From assembly GCF_022601875.1 (NCBI RefSeq), contig NZ_JAKVIP010000001.1, positions 236,061-300,060 of the forward strand: 64,000 nt of DNA, given 5' to 3'. The notes under the pieces were generated by a model. That model saw only the letters and a program-made list of their open reading frames with translations. It was not told the DNA's origin and did no database searches. Positions 45,784 to 55,100 of this stretch are shown piece by piece. Origin of the DNA: Chryseobacterium sp. SSA4.19. GTDB lineage: Bacteria; Bacteroidota; Bacteroidia; Flavobacteriales; Weeksellaceae. The position numbers and the translations under genes are program-made. Position 1 is the stretch's first letter, and each line of letters begins with the position of its first letter.

Positions 45784-47592
45784 ATGGCAAAGCCTTTTAA
45801 CAGAACACTTACTTTATTCGGCATTTATAAGCAGCTTATTCCGTTTATCAGGCCTTACCGGTTAATGATTTACGGAACTTTATTCCTTACCTTTTTAGGA
45901 GCTCTTGCTGCGCAGGTCAATCCGCTTGTATTGAAATATACAATTGATGAAGTAACCAATCTTACGCATCTTCCGAATCCAATGTCTGAAGGAATTCATG
46001 TTCTGATATTGATTTCCGTCATTTTATTGGGGAAAGAACTGTTAAATATTTTTATCAATTTCGGACAGAAATTTTACGGTGAAAAAATCAGGATCAATGT
46101 AAGTTCCGTATTGGCGCAGTCGGCAATTGATAAAATTTTGACTTACCGGGTCGCTTATTTCAACGATGAAAACCATGAATCCGGCAAGCTTCAGATCAGA
46201 ATTGACAGGGGAATTGAAAGTTTGACAAGGCTGGTGCAAAACTTTTTCATTGATATGCTGCCACTGTTTTCCAATTCAATGATCGCCTTGGTGATTATGT
46301 ATATGCAGAATGCCTATGTAGGGATGGTTTCCACAATCATTGTTCCCATTTATTTTTACATAAGTTCATTACAGGCAAAAAAACTGAGCGGAGTAAGAAG
46401 GACATTAAGGAACCAGCGCGAACAGAAAACTTCCGGATTGTTGAATCTGATTAATTCCATCATGGTCATCAAAAGTTTCGTCCGTGAGAAATTCGAGGGG
46501 AAAAAGCAGTACGACCTTCAGATGCAGCTTATGGAAAGCCAGATGTTTACCCGGAAAACAAATTTCATTTATGACGGTTTGAAAACCTTTATTGAGCAGT
46601 TCGGTGTGGTATTGATCATTCTCCTGACCGTGTATCTGGTTTTGGACCAGCAAATGACGATTGGTGCCATTATGCTGCATATTATGCTTTTCAATAATGT
46701 TTCGGCACCGATCCGGCAGCTGCACAGGATTTATGATGATATGAATGATGCGATGATCTATGCGGAAGGCTATTTTGATATCTTGAATGCCGACGATGAG
46801 AAAGAACCGAGCGGGAATTTTGTAGAAAAAGACATCAGAGGAAATTTTGAACTGAAAGATGTTAATTTTTCTTATCCGAACGGAACACAGGCTTTGCATC
46901 ATGTTTCGATGAAATTTAAAAACGGAAAAACAACAGCTTTAGTAGGACTGAGCGGTGCCGGAAAATCAACGGTGATTAATCTTTTATGTAAATTTTATCT
47001 TCCCGATTCAGGGAAAATCCTGTTGGATGATGTAGATTTGAATAATTTTGACAATACCTTTTTAAGAAGTGATTTGGGCTTGGTGCTTCAGAAAAACCAT
47101 ATCTTCCAGGGAAGTATCGAAGACAATATCCGCTACGGCAATATGGATGCCACTTTTCAGGAAATCGAAGCAGCGGCAAAAAAGGCATATCTCCATGAGC
47201 AGATTCTTGACCTCCCGGATCAGTACCAGCATGATGCCACCCAGCTTTCCGGCGGTCAGCAGCAAAGAATTGCGATTGCACGGTTGTTCCTGAAGGATCC
47301 GCCGATTATTTTCCTGGATGAGCCTACGGCAAGCCTGGATGCTATTTCGACAGAACAGATTAAAAACTCTCTGGATGCTATAAAAGAAGGACGCACGGTC
47401 ATTATTATTTCCCATTCCTTATCGCAGATTTTAGATGCTGATAAAATTTATGTGATGAAAAAAGGCAGAGTGGTGGAAGATGGAACCCATGATGAACTGG
47501 TACAGCTCAACGGAACCTACCGGGAAATTTTTGACGCGTCTGCAAGAAGTTTAAACCTTGACAAACTCGTGAATACTTATAAAGATAATTGA
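45784..47592 (+). CDS. MsbA-like ABC exporter (fused membrane and ATPase domains)
   Basis: A 602-residue half-transporter. Six membrane helices occupy residues about 20-325; the nucleotide-binding domain follows with Walker A LVGLSGAGKST, signature LSGGQQQRIAIARLF, Walker B IIFLDEPTASLD and the H-loop IISHSLSQ. It forms homodimers. Substrate cannot be read from the sequence; lipids or peptides are typical for this group. No C39 peptidase domain is present, so it is not the processing exporter for the GG-leader peptide. TAAATTCG at 45771-45778 is a plausible -7 box 5 bp before the start. Confidence 0.92.
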   Translation: MAKPFNRTLTLFGIYKQLIPFIRPYRLMIYGTLFLTFLGALAAQVNPLVLKYTIDEVTNLTHLPNPMSEGIHVLILISVILLGKELLNIFINFGQKFYGEKIRINVSSVLAQSAIDKILTYRVAYFNDENHESGKLQIRIDRGIESLTRLVQNFFIDMLPLFSNSMIALVIMYMQNAYVGMVSTIIVPIYFYISSLQAKKLSGVRRTLRNQREQKTSGLLNLINSIMVIKSFVREKFEGKKQYDLQMQLMESQMFTRKTNFIYDGLKTFIEQFGVVLIILLTVYLVLDQQMTIGAIMLHIMLFNNVSAPIRQLHRIYDDMNDAMIYAEGYFDILNADDEKEPSGNFVEKDIRGNFELKDVNFSYPNGTQALHHVSMKFKNGKTTALVGLSGAGKSTVINLLCKFYLPDSGKILLDDVDLNNFDNTFLRSDLGLVLQKNHIFQGSIEDNIRYGNMDATFQEIEAAAKKAYLHEQILDLPDQYQHDATQLSGGQQQRIAIARLFLKDPPIIFLDEPTASLDAISTEQIKNSLDAIKEGRTVIIISHSLSQILDADKIYVMKKGRVVEDGTHDELVQLNGTYREIFDASARSLNLDKLVNTYKDN

Positions 47593-47595
47593 TAT

Positions 47596-47649
47596 AAAGT
47601 AAAAAGTAAAAAGTAAAAAGTAAAAAGTAAAAAGTAAAAAGTAAAAAGT
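47596..47649. repeat. Tandem 7-bp repeat (aaaaagt), seven copies plus a partial
   Basis: Seven uninterrupted copies of aaaaagt occupy 47601-47649, preceded by a partial copy (aaagt) at 47596. The array lies between the exporter stop and the WYL regulator start (36 bp away). Slippage would change the length by 7 bp. Confidence 0.95.
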
Positions 47650-47685
47650 AATTAAACTGTAAACTTCAAACTGTCAGTCTTAATA

Positions 47686-48636
47686 ATGAATGATCACTAT
47701 CTCAAAAAGCTCGATCGTGTAACAGCGATTCTTACCCAGCTGCAATCTAAGCCGCTGGTCAGGGCACAGGATCTTGCCGAAAAATTTGATGTCAGTATAA
47801 GAACGATCTACCGTGATGTCAAAACCCTTGAAAATGCAGGAATTCCTGTTGTGGGGGAAGCAGGAAGCGGATATTCACTCATGGAAGGCTATAAGCTTCC
47901 GCCTGTGATGTTTACGAAAGAAGAAGTGCTGAGCTTTATTACCGCTGAAAAATTAATGGAAACATTTTCCCATCAGAGCTTAGGAAACCATTACAGGACG
48001 GCCATGGAAAAGCTGCGTTCCGTATTAAAATATTCAGACAAGAACCTGATTCAGCATATTGAAAAACAGATTGATATTTACAATTACCAGCCACAATCCG
48101 GAGAGCCTATCAAAAATGTGATCCCGACTATTCTGGAAAGCATTGCAGAAAAACGGCAGCTGTTAATGGAGTATAAAACGGTTGATAACAAAACATCCGT
48201 CAGAACTATTGAGGCCGTAGGAGTATTCTTTGAGTTTAATTTCTGGTATATCATGGCATTCTGTACCCTGAGAAATGACTTCAGGCAATTCAGGGTTGAC
48301 CGGATTTTGAAAATTTCGATCACGGAACATCCGTTTTTACAGGAATACGGACAGATTAACGACTACCGCAAAACCCCGAACGGGAATAAAACCAAAGTCA
48401 GGCTTCTGGTGGAGAAAAAAATTATCGGGCATCTGGTTAATTCCAAAAAATATTATGGCCTCATTGAAGAGATAGAAAGAGGAGACAATGTAGAACTTAT
48501 TTTCGAAACCGACTGGATTGATGAGGGTTTTCCGCGCTGGTTGATTACCTTTGCAGATTATGCAGAAGTTTTGGAGCCTGAATTTTTAAAAGAAAGCGTT
48601 AAGAAATTGATTGCAGACATTCTGAAAAAAATCTAA
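47686..48636 (+). CDS. YafY/WYL-domain transcriptional regulator
   Basis: A 316-residue regulator. An N-terminal HTH (residues about 8-60) reads LTQLQSKPLVRAQDLAEKFDVSIRTIYRDVKTLE; a central WYL domain (about 145-225) contains MEYKTVDNKTSVRTIEAVGVFFEFNFWYIMAFC and FRQFRVDRILKI; a WCX-type C-terminal domain follows. WYL domains bind ligands or nucleic acid, and members regulate stress or defence genes. It lies just downstream of a 7-bp tandem repeat and 14 bp upstream of an amidase gene, which may be co-transcribed with it. Confidence 0.92.
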   Translation: MNDHYLKKLDRVTAILTQLQSKPLVRAQDLAEKFDVSIRTIYRDVKTLENAGIPVVGEAGSGYSLMEGYKLPPVMFTKEEVLSFITAEKLMETFSHQSLGNHYRTAMEKLRSVLKYSDKNLIQHIEKQIDIYNYQPQSGEPIKNVIPTILESIAEKRQLLMEYKTVDNKTSVRTIEAVGVFFEFNFWYIMAFCTLRNDFRQFRVDRILKISITEHPFLQEYGQINDYRKTPNGNKTKVRLLVEKKIIGHLVNSKKYYGLIEEIERGDNVELIFETDWIDEGFPRWLITFADYAEVLEPEFLKESVKKLIADILKKI

Positions 48637-48650
48637 AATATTTATTCAAA

Positions 48651-49754
48651 ATGATGAAGTTTTTACTTTTACGTTGCCTGTTACTAAGTGTCATTATGTA
48701 TTCAACGGCTGTTTCTGCCTGTTCTGCTTTTCTGTTGAAAGGGAAAGACTATTGCGTAGTCGGTTTTAATGAAAACTGGAAAACGATGCCTGGAATGATT
48801 GTAGTGAATAAGCGTGATGTGCAGAAGAGGAATATCAGCTGGGAAAACCTGACGACCGACAATTCAAAGTACCAAAAGGAATGGATCTCAAAATACGGTT
48901 CTGTAAGCTTTAATCTTCTGGGTTATGATTTTCCGTGCTATGGCGTTAATGAAAAAGGGCTTTTCCTGGTAGAACTTTACCTGGAAGAAACTTCAAAAGT
49001 TAAAAACCCTTCCCAACCGAATATGTTCTGGGCACAATGGATTCAATACCAGCTGGATCATTATAAATCAGTAAAGGAAGTGGTAGATCATCTGAATGAA
49101 GGTCCCAACATCGACTGGTGGCCAAATGCAGCCGGAAGCCATTTCTTTTTGAGCGATGCTGCAGGAAATACAGCTACTATTGCTCTGCTTGACGGGAAGT
49201 ATAAAGTACTGACCGATAAAGATATGCCGATGCCGATTTTGTGTAATAATCAATATGAAAAAGATTTTGCGGGGGCTCAGAAATTCGATTTTTTAGGTGG
49301 TGACGAAAAGTTTGATTTCGCAAATCAGGGAAAATGGGAAGACCGTTACAACCGTGCTTATTATATGCTGAAAAATTATAAGTACGATCGGAAGCCTGTA
49401 AATTATGCATGGAATATTCTGAACTCGATTCATCCCGGAGAATGGCAGACCGTTATTGACCTAAAAAATATGAACCTCACTTTCCGTTCAGATTTAAAAA
49501 AAGAAGTAAAAACAATTGATATTAAAAAACTGGATTTTTCTAAAAATTCTTCGGTGAAATTCTTAGATATTCATACTGAAAGCCTGGGAGAAGTCAATAA
49601 AGATTTTAAAATCTTAACATTGAGTAAAAACAACGAATATGTGGAAAAAGGATTCCCGATCGGCTACGACAATAAAGAGTTCGGAACTTCGGAAATGTTT
49701 ACAAAGCTTAAAGGCAACCTCATCAGATTCTTTAAAAATATTCTTCCTGAATAA
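48651..49754 (+). CDS. Exported linear-amide C-N hydrolase (choloylglycine hydrolase/penicillin acylase-like, Ntn)
   Basis: A 367-residue exported Ntn hydrolase. The signal peptide (FLLLRCLLLSVIMYSTAVSA) ends exactly before C24-SAFLL, so signal cleavage would expose the nucleophilic N-terminal cysteine expected of the CBAH/penicillin V acylase family. GFNENWKT and the later YGVNEKGLFLVELYLEE and HFFLSDAAGNTATI agree. Substrates in this family include bile-salt conjugates, penicillin V and acyl-homoserine lactones; the one here is unknown. 14 bp after the WYL regulator. Confidence 0.85.
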   Translation: MMKFLLLRCLLLSVIMYSTAVSACSAFLLKGKDYCVVGFNENWKTMPGMIVVNKRDVQKRNISWENLTTDNSKYQKEWISKYGSVSFNLLGYDFPCYGVNEKGLFLVELYLEETSKVKNPSQPNMFWAQWIQYQLDHYKSVKEVVDHLNEGPNIDWWPNAAGSHFFLSDAAGNTATIALLDGKYKVLTDKDMPMPILCNNQYEKDFAGAQKFDFLGGDEKFDFANQGKWEDRYNRAYYMLKNYKYDRKPVNYAWNILNSIHPGEWQTVIDLKNMNLTFRSDLKKEVKTIDIKKLDFSKNSSVKFLDIHTESLGEVNKDFKILTLSKNNEYVEKGFPIGYDNKEFGTSEMFTKLKGNLIRFFKNILPE

Positions 49755-49766
49755 ATAATAATAAAG

Positions 49767-49802
49767 AAGAGCTTTCGGAAAATCCTGAAAGCTCTTTTTT
49801 TT
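49767..49802. terminator. Terminator between the amidase and DinB genes
   Basis: aagagctttc and gaaagctctt form a 10-bp stem with an internal loop, followed by a run of eight or more Ts; bidirectional because the flanking genes converge. Confidence 0.8.
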
Positions 49803-49815
49803 AATGCTGTCCATC

Positions 49816-50307
49816 TTAAAATCTCTCCCAGAAGAAAGGCGTTTCAATCCCCAATGCCCGCAGGTACACATATCCCTGTCCGCGGTGATGAACTTCATTA
49901 TCTACAAAATAGAGGATATTCTGATAAACCGGAAATTCATACTGCCCGAACAAATTAAAGCTTTCCTGGAAACGCTCTTCTGAAATCTGTGTAAAATAAT
50001 TGTTAATGGTTTCGGTTTCTTCATCCCATTTCTTCAGAAGTTCTTCTTTTGTTTTCGGATTGAATGCTTCTTCATTATAGGCTTCCGTATTTTTCTCAAC
50101 AATACCTTTTAACCCGGGTCCGCCTATGCTGATCAGTTCAAGGGCAAGTTTCGAGAAAGGCCTCATTTTTCCAATTGAAAATTCAAAAAGTTCTTTTTCG
50201 GGAAAAGCTTCGATTACTCTTCGGGTAAGATTTCTGTGTCCCTGCCAATGTTCCAGGATTTGTTCGGAAGTCATAAATTTTTTTGTGTTGATTGCTGTAG
50301 TTGTCAT
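49816..50307 (-). CDS. DinB-family protein
   Basis: A 163-residue four-helix bundle of the DinB/YfiT fold. The metal-binding histidines can be seen in LEHWQGHRNLTRR (first helix) and NEVHHRGQGYVYLRALG (last helix). Family members act as metal-dependent thiol or sugar-modifying enzymes; the physiological role is generally unknown. It is on the same strand as the retron but separated from it by 199 bp, so it is likely unrelated. Confidence 0.88.
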   Translation of the reverse strand: MTTTAINTKKFMTSEQILEHWQGHRNLTRRVIEAFPEKELFEFSIGKMRPFSKLALELISIGGPGLKGIVEKNTEAYNEEAFNPKTKEELLKKWDEETETINNYFTQISEERFQESFNLFGQYEFPVYQNILYFVDNEVHHRGQGYVYLRALGIETPFFWERF

Positions 50308-50506
50308 AATTTTTAATGTTGTTTGTTATTGTTGAGACAAAGGTAAAACAGGAGTGTGACAACAGTTTGTCAGCAGGATTTTCAACACTTAAAATTATTT
50401 ACTTTAAAATATACAAATCCAGAACTCTTTTATACTGCTGGCATTACTAAATCATTAGCAAACAAAAATAAATATCGCTTAATATCCTTGTGTAGAAATT
50501 CTAATA

Positions 50507-52144
50507 TTACTTCCTGTTAAGCATCATCCGGGTTGCCAGAATATGCTCGCAGGGACCTTGCTTTAAACCATTGGTTTTGTAAAAACCGCATTGACAATTT
50601 CCGTCGGTCAATCGTTGGTCCTTATCGATATAAGCTTCCGTTTTGTAAGTGGAATTATTTTCTTTTACCGTTCCGCGGATATGGAGAACATCATTTTTCA
50701 CACTGTAATCAATTTTCACTTTGCCTTCCGAAATCAGCTGATCCGCTTTCTCCTCCTGCGGACTCGAAAAACGGAGCTGCTTCATGTCCAAAGGTTCCTG
50801 GGTCAGTTCGCGGACTCTGTACAATCCCGAATTGAGATCATAAATTACTCTTCCCGCTTGGGTATAAGATGTCAGCGAAGATGAAATGGCAGCGGTATCG
50901 AGATTCAGTTTTCTTGAAAGTTCAGCAGTGGTTCCGAACCATGTTTCCTTTAAGGCATTGAAAACTTTTTCCTGAGTCAGTAAATCCACATGGCTTCTCG
51001 GAGCCATCAGATCAAAATTTCCTGCCCTGCTCCAATCATTGGTGGTCCATCCTGAAAGTCCCAGAGTAAAGGACATATCTCCCAGATCCGCAATATAAAA
51101 TGAAGGCATTCCGTTTCCTAATAAAACCACCCTGAAATTTTTGGCAATAGGAATCAATCTTTCCAGAATCAACAACCTTCTTCTCCCCCAAATCCTGATC
51201 GTTTTACTTTCCGGTCCTTTATAAATGGAACGGTGAAAAGTTAATGTCTCGTACCACGGCTCAAAAACTGCCTGAACCGGTTTTCCGGGCTCAAGAATAA
51301 AACGCAGTGCCCTCGGTCCTTTTTTTTCCTTAAATCTCCTTAGAAACTGACAAATACTGAAAATATCCATCGGATGAAGATCGAAAGTCGTTGCCGGTAA
51401 AGTCATTGCAGAACTCACCTGTAAAAATCCGCGAACCCAGGAATCGGGCAAATCTATTTTTTCTTCCTTGTACACTTCTTCGTTTGTGGTAATCGCCTCA
51501 AAACCTGAAGGGTCAATTTTAAATTCCGTGTCTTTATAGTCTCTTATTTTTTGGAATTCATTGTAAAGCGCAGCCGAATAATCAATATTGGTCGTCCCAC
51601 ACTTGAATTCACTGATTTCCGTGAAAACATTATAACTGCTGCTCAATTTTCCGTAAGTGGATTCGTCCTGGCTAAAGCATTCAAAGAAAACCTCATCAGG
51701 ATGAACCGTAATGACAGGATCGAGAACAAACCAGGCATCTTTGTCTTTTTGGTACAGGTAATCGAAATAAGTCTTTTTAGCGGTATTGAAAGGACCTAAT
51801 ACCCGGTTTTTTTCTTTATACACCAGGCCAAGTTCCCCTCTCACTTCGGCCATTCTCTGTCGGACTTCCTCTATCTGGAATTCTGCCATGTAGTCGCTGA
51901 GCCAGAGTTTTTCCTGTTCAGCGACCCATTCCTTGTATTCGGTTTTGTCTTTCGGCTTGAAACAGAGATCGGAAACCACCACGTCATGCAATGCCGAAAT
52001 GGCTTCCCTGAAAGGAATCCTTTTATTGAGTTTACCTACAAAAAATGTAGGATCTCTTTTCAGATCAGGTGAGAAGCTCATTTGCGTGCTCGTGGCAGAG
52101 TTTGTAACGGCTGTATCTTTATGAAATTTATAATCGAATAGCAT
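50507..52144 (-). CDS. SWIM zinc-finger protein (retron accessory, WHSWIM type)
   Basis: A 545-residue soluble protein. The C-terminus carries a SWIM zinc finger, C517-Q-C519 with C532-E-H534 (GNCQCGFYKTNG then GPCEHILA), a fold that binds DNA or protein. A winged-helix-like segment precedes it (NALKETWFGTTAELSRKLNLDTAAISSSLTSYTQAGRVIYD, about 395-435), with alternating Ser/Leu helices. The first 390 residues match nothing I recognise. It starts 3 bp after the stop of the WGR-repeat gene, so the two are translated together downstream of the RT. The association with the retron is by operon structure. Confidence 0.85.
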   Translation of the reverse strand: MLFDYKFHKDTAVTNSATSTQMSFSPDLKRDPTFFVGKLNKRIPFREAISALHDVVVSDLCFKPKDKTEYKEWVAEQEKLWLSDYMAEFQIEEVRQRMAEVRGELGLVYKEKNRVLGPFNTAKKTYFDYLYQKDKDAWFVLDPVITVHPDEVFFECFSQDESTYGKLSSSYNVFTEISEFKCGTTNIDYSAALYNEFQKIRDYKDTEFKIDPSGFEAITTNEEVYKEEKIDLPDSWVRGFLQVSSAMTLPATTFDLHPMDIFSICQFLRRFKEKKGPRALRFILEPGKPVQAVFEPWYETLTFHRSIYKGPESKTIRIWGRRRLLILERLIPIAKNFRVVLLGNGMPSFYIADLGDMSFTLGLSGWTTNDWSRAGNFDLMAPRSHVDLLTQEKVFNALKETWFGTTAELSRKLNLDTAAISSSLTSYTQAGRVIYDLNSGLYRVRELTQEPLDMKQLRFSSPQEEKADQLISEGKVKIDYSVKNDVLHIRGTVKENNSTYKTEAYIDKDQRLTDGNCQCGFYKTNGLKQGPCEHILATRMMLNRK

Positions 52145-52147
52145 GGC

Positions 52148-55100
52148 TTAAGAGATTAGTTTGAGATGAACATTCAGTTGGGGATAGATCATTTTCAGGT
52201 CGGAAATGATATTGATGCACTTTGCCTTATCCTGAAGTGCTGTAGTTGCCGATAAATCGTCTAAAATTTTACTGACGGTTTCCGCTGATTCCGTATTTTT
52301 TCTTCCTTCTTTTTCCAGAAAAATGAAAATCCGGTTTTTGGCAGTTCTCGCTTTGTTTACCCTTGAAAGCACGGAACGGAAATAAAACTCCAATTCCTTA
52401 AGTTTTTCAGGATTGTCTGTTGCATATTCTTCAAGATAGGAGGTCACGAAAAGCTGGATGTTCTGACTCGGATGCTGGCTCAGTTTGGTAAGGTATTCCA
52501 ATCCGTGTTCTTTTTTGAAGAATTTCATGATGAGGTTTTTGCCGAAATTTTCCACATCAGGACGCACTGAATCCACAATTCCGACCAGACAATCCGTATC
52601 CCAGTCTTCGTCTTTGAATTCGGTCTGGAAAAAATGAAAGGCAAATTCCCGGCTGTCATCCCATTTGGCATCCAGAATTCCCAGGGCATGGTTACGGTCC
52701 GATTTGATTTTTGGGACATTATTTTTATAAAAATTCCATGACCATTGCCTTACTGCCAGAAATTCGTGGCTGGCCAGAGAAATTACCTGTTTCAAAGTAA
52801 ATCTGCTGTCATCATTTACCTTTTTAAGGAGTTCGAAGCCGAAAAGCTGGTTTTTCACACTGTTGGCAAAGAGTAATCTGATGATCCGTTTTACAGGGAT
52901 ATCGGTACTATATTTCGGAGCTGTTTTTTCGAGATACTCTCTGAATAGCTGATGGGAGTTTTCAAATTTTTGCCCGGTCATCAATACCTCAAACAGCTTT
53001 TCAATGGTTTGCATCTGAATTTCAGATGGAGATTCAAACCGATCGTTCAGAGAAAGTATGTTTTCTGCTACTTCTTTGTAACCGGAAGAAAGCAGTCTGA
53101 GAACTTCCTGCCAGTTTTTCGCAATTTCTTCTTTCGGATATTGATTTAAAAGACTGATCCCGTTTTGCCTGATGGATTCGTTTTCGTTGTTTAACAACAA
53201 TTCAATAATGGAAAGAGGAGTTTCCGTTACGGGGTATTTTTGGGATTTGGAAAGCAGAATTTCACTTGCCAGAAACCGGTTATTATTCAACGGGGAAGTC
53301 AGTAATTGGGCGATAATTTCCCAACTGATCTCTGAAAAGTTAGAGAAAGCCGTTATCTTAAGTTTTTTTGTGGCAGATTCTGCAATTTTGTTATTTTCTT
53401 CATTATTTTCCAGAGAAATTAGTTCTATAATTACTTTTCCAAGCACGGCTTTTTGCTGATCTTCCGGCAAAGATGCTTTCTGAAGTAAATGATTGATAAA
53501 TTCATTGGATTCTTTTCGTGAGTTCATCACCAGAATCGTGATGAATTCTGTGGAAGAAAGAAAATGTTGTGTGTTGTCTTCGATGGTTGTTTTTGCCCAG
53601 TTTCTTGCTTCTTCGTTTTCGGAAATTAAAATTTGTGCCACAAAAATTTCATTTTGCTTTAATTCTTCCTGTCTTTTTTTCAAAGCATCAAAACCTAAAT
53701 TCTGGGGATATTTTGAAGATTTGGAGAGCAGCCGGATCATCATTTCAGGCTCTATTTTGTGCAGCAAATCTTCGTAATCCCCATGAACGGAAACATTTTC
53801 GTAAGCAAACTTCATGACCAGATCCATTTTTGCCTGCATCAAAAGCTGAATATAAGCTTCGGGCATTTCGTCCCAGAATCCGGGATACAATTGAGGTCTT
53901 GACGGTTCTGGATGAGGCTTTATCCTGTATTCTTTCTGTTTAGGCTGAGGAACAGCCTCTTTTTCTTTATTTGATCCAAAAATATTTTTAAATGTACTGA
54001 TAATATTGTCTAAAGCTCCCTGCGGTTGATTTTTAACGGAAGGGTTTTCGGAAGGAATTGAGTTTCCATTGATTCCTGGCTCTACTTTATTGACTTTATT
54101 TTCCTGATAATAATAATCGGTACTCCAAAATTCTTCTTTTTTGAAATAGAATTGAAGCTTGGAGTCCATTTTACGGTTTTTATCATTTCCGAAAAGTAAG
54201 GTTGTAAGAAGCAAAGACTGGTAACATTCAGGGAAATCGACCACCGTATAATAATATTGTCTGCTTTCCCAGTCATATCTTCCGTAAGTGCTTAAGGGCC
54301 TTTTGTTTTCGGGAGTATAATCTGCATCAGAATATTGAATAAGGACGTTGACTGCAAATCTTAAATATTCTTTTGCTTTATTTTGTTTTCCCAATTCTTG
54401 TAAATAGTAAAACCCGTTCTTCTGAAAATAAAGTTTGGTAAAATTTGAAAATGCAAGCCTGCTTTCATTATCGGAAAGCTCTTTTCTTACATTAACGGAA
54501 TCTCCGAACTGATAAAAGTACTGGTCCTGATTCCATGCTTCTTTGTCCAGGCTGGCCGTTCTGTTGAACATCGGTGTTTTCTTTTCAAACAAAAATGAAA
54601 GCATACCCAAAACCTGAGCATCATCTCTGAAACGGGCGAGTTTATAAATCGCACGGATGTTCCTGAAATAAGGCGATTCAAACGAAATCTGCCCTAGAAT
54701 ATCTTCAATGACCTGAATCAGAGAAGGGTAGGCTTTTGATAAAAGATAAAGATAAGCCAGTTCGTCTGCTTTTTCTTTTTTTTCGAATTTTTCGGAATAA
54801 TGCTTCTTCAGACTGCCGTAATCGCCTTTATCGATGGCATACTTTATTTCGGGAGGCAGAATTTCCAATAATTCCGAAACCGTTTTTTCCAGTTCCTGGC
54901 CTTCGTTAATTGTCAAAAGCGCATCAAAAGCTACATTCCTGATATATTGTTTGTGCCTTGTACTGTGTGCAATGCTGTGAAGAAGTTCAGAAGCCTGGGT
55001 AATTTTTAAGGTTCTGATTGCAAAAATGGAAGCATACAGCTGCATTTCATCACCTTTTGTCGCCAGTTTCAGGATGTAAGGAATGGCTTCTTTGATTTTC

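Noticed and set aside
45784..47592. ABC exporter as processing transporter for the GG-leader peptide at 43368
   Set aside because: It lacks an N-terminal C39 peptidase domain; the frame begins directly with the membrane domain.
47596..47649. CRISPR-like array
   Set aside because: The repeat unit is 7 bp with no spacers. No array of 25-40 bp repeats was seen in the window.
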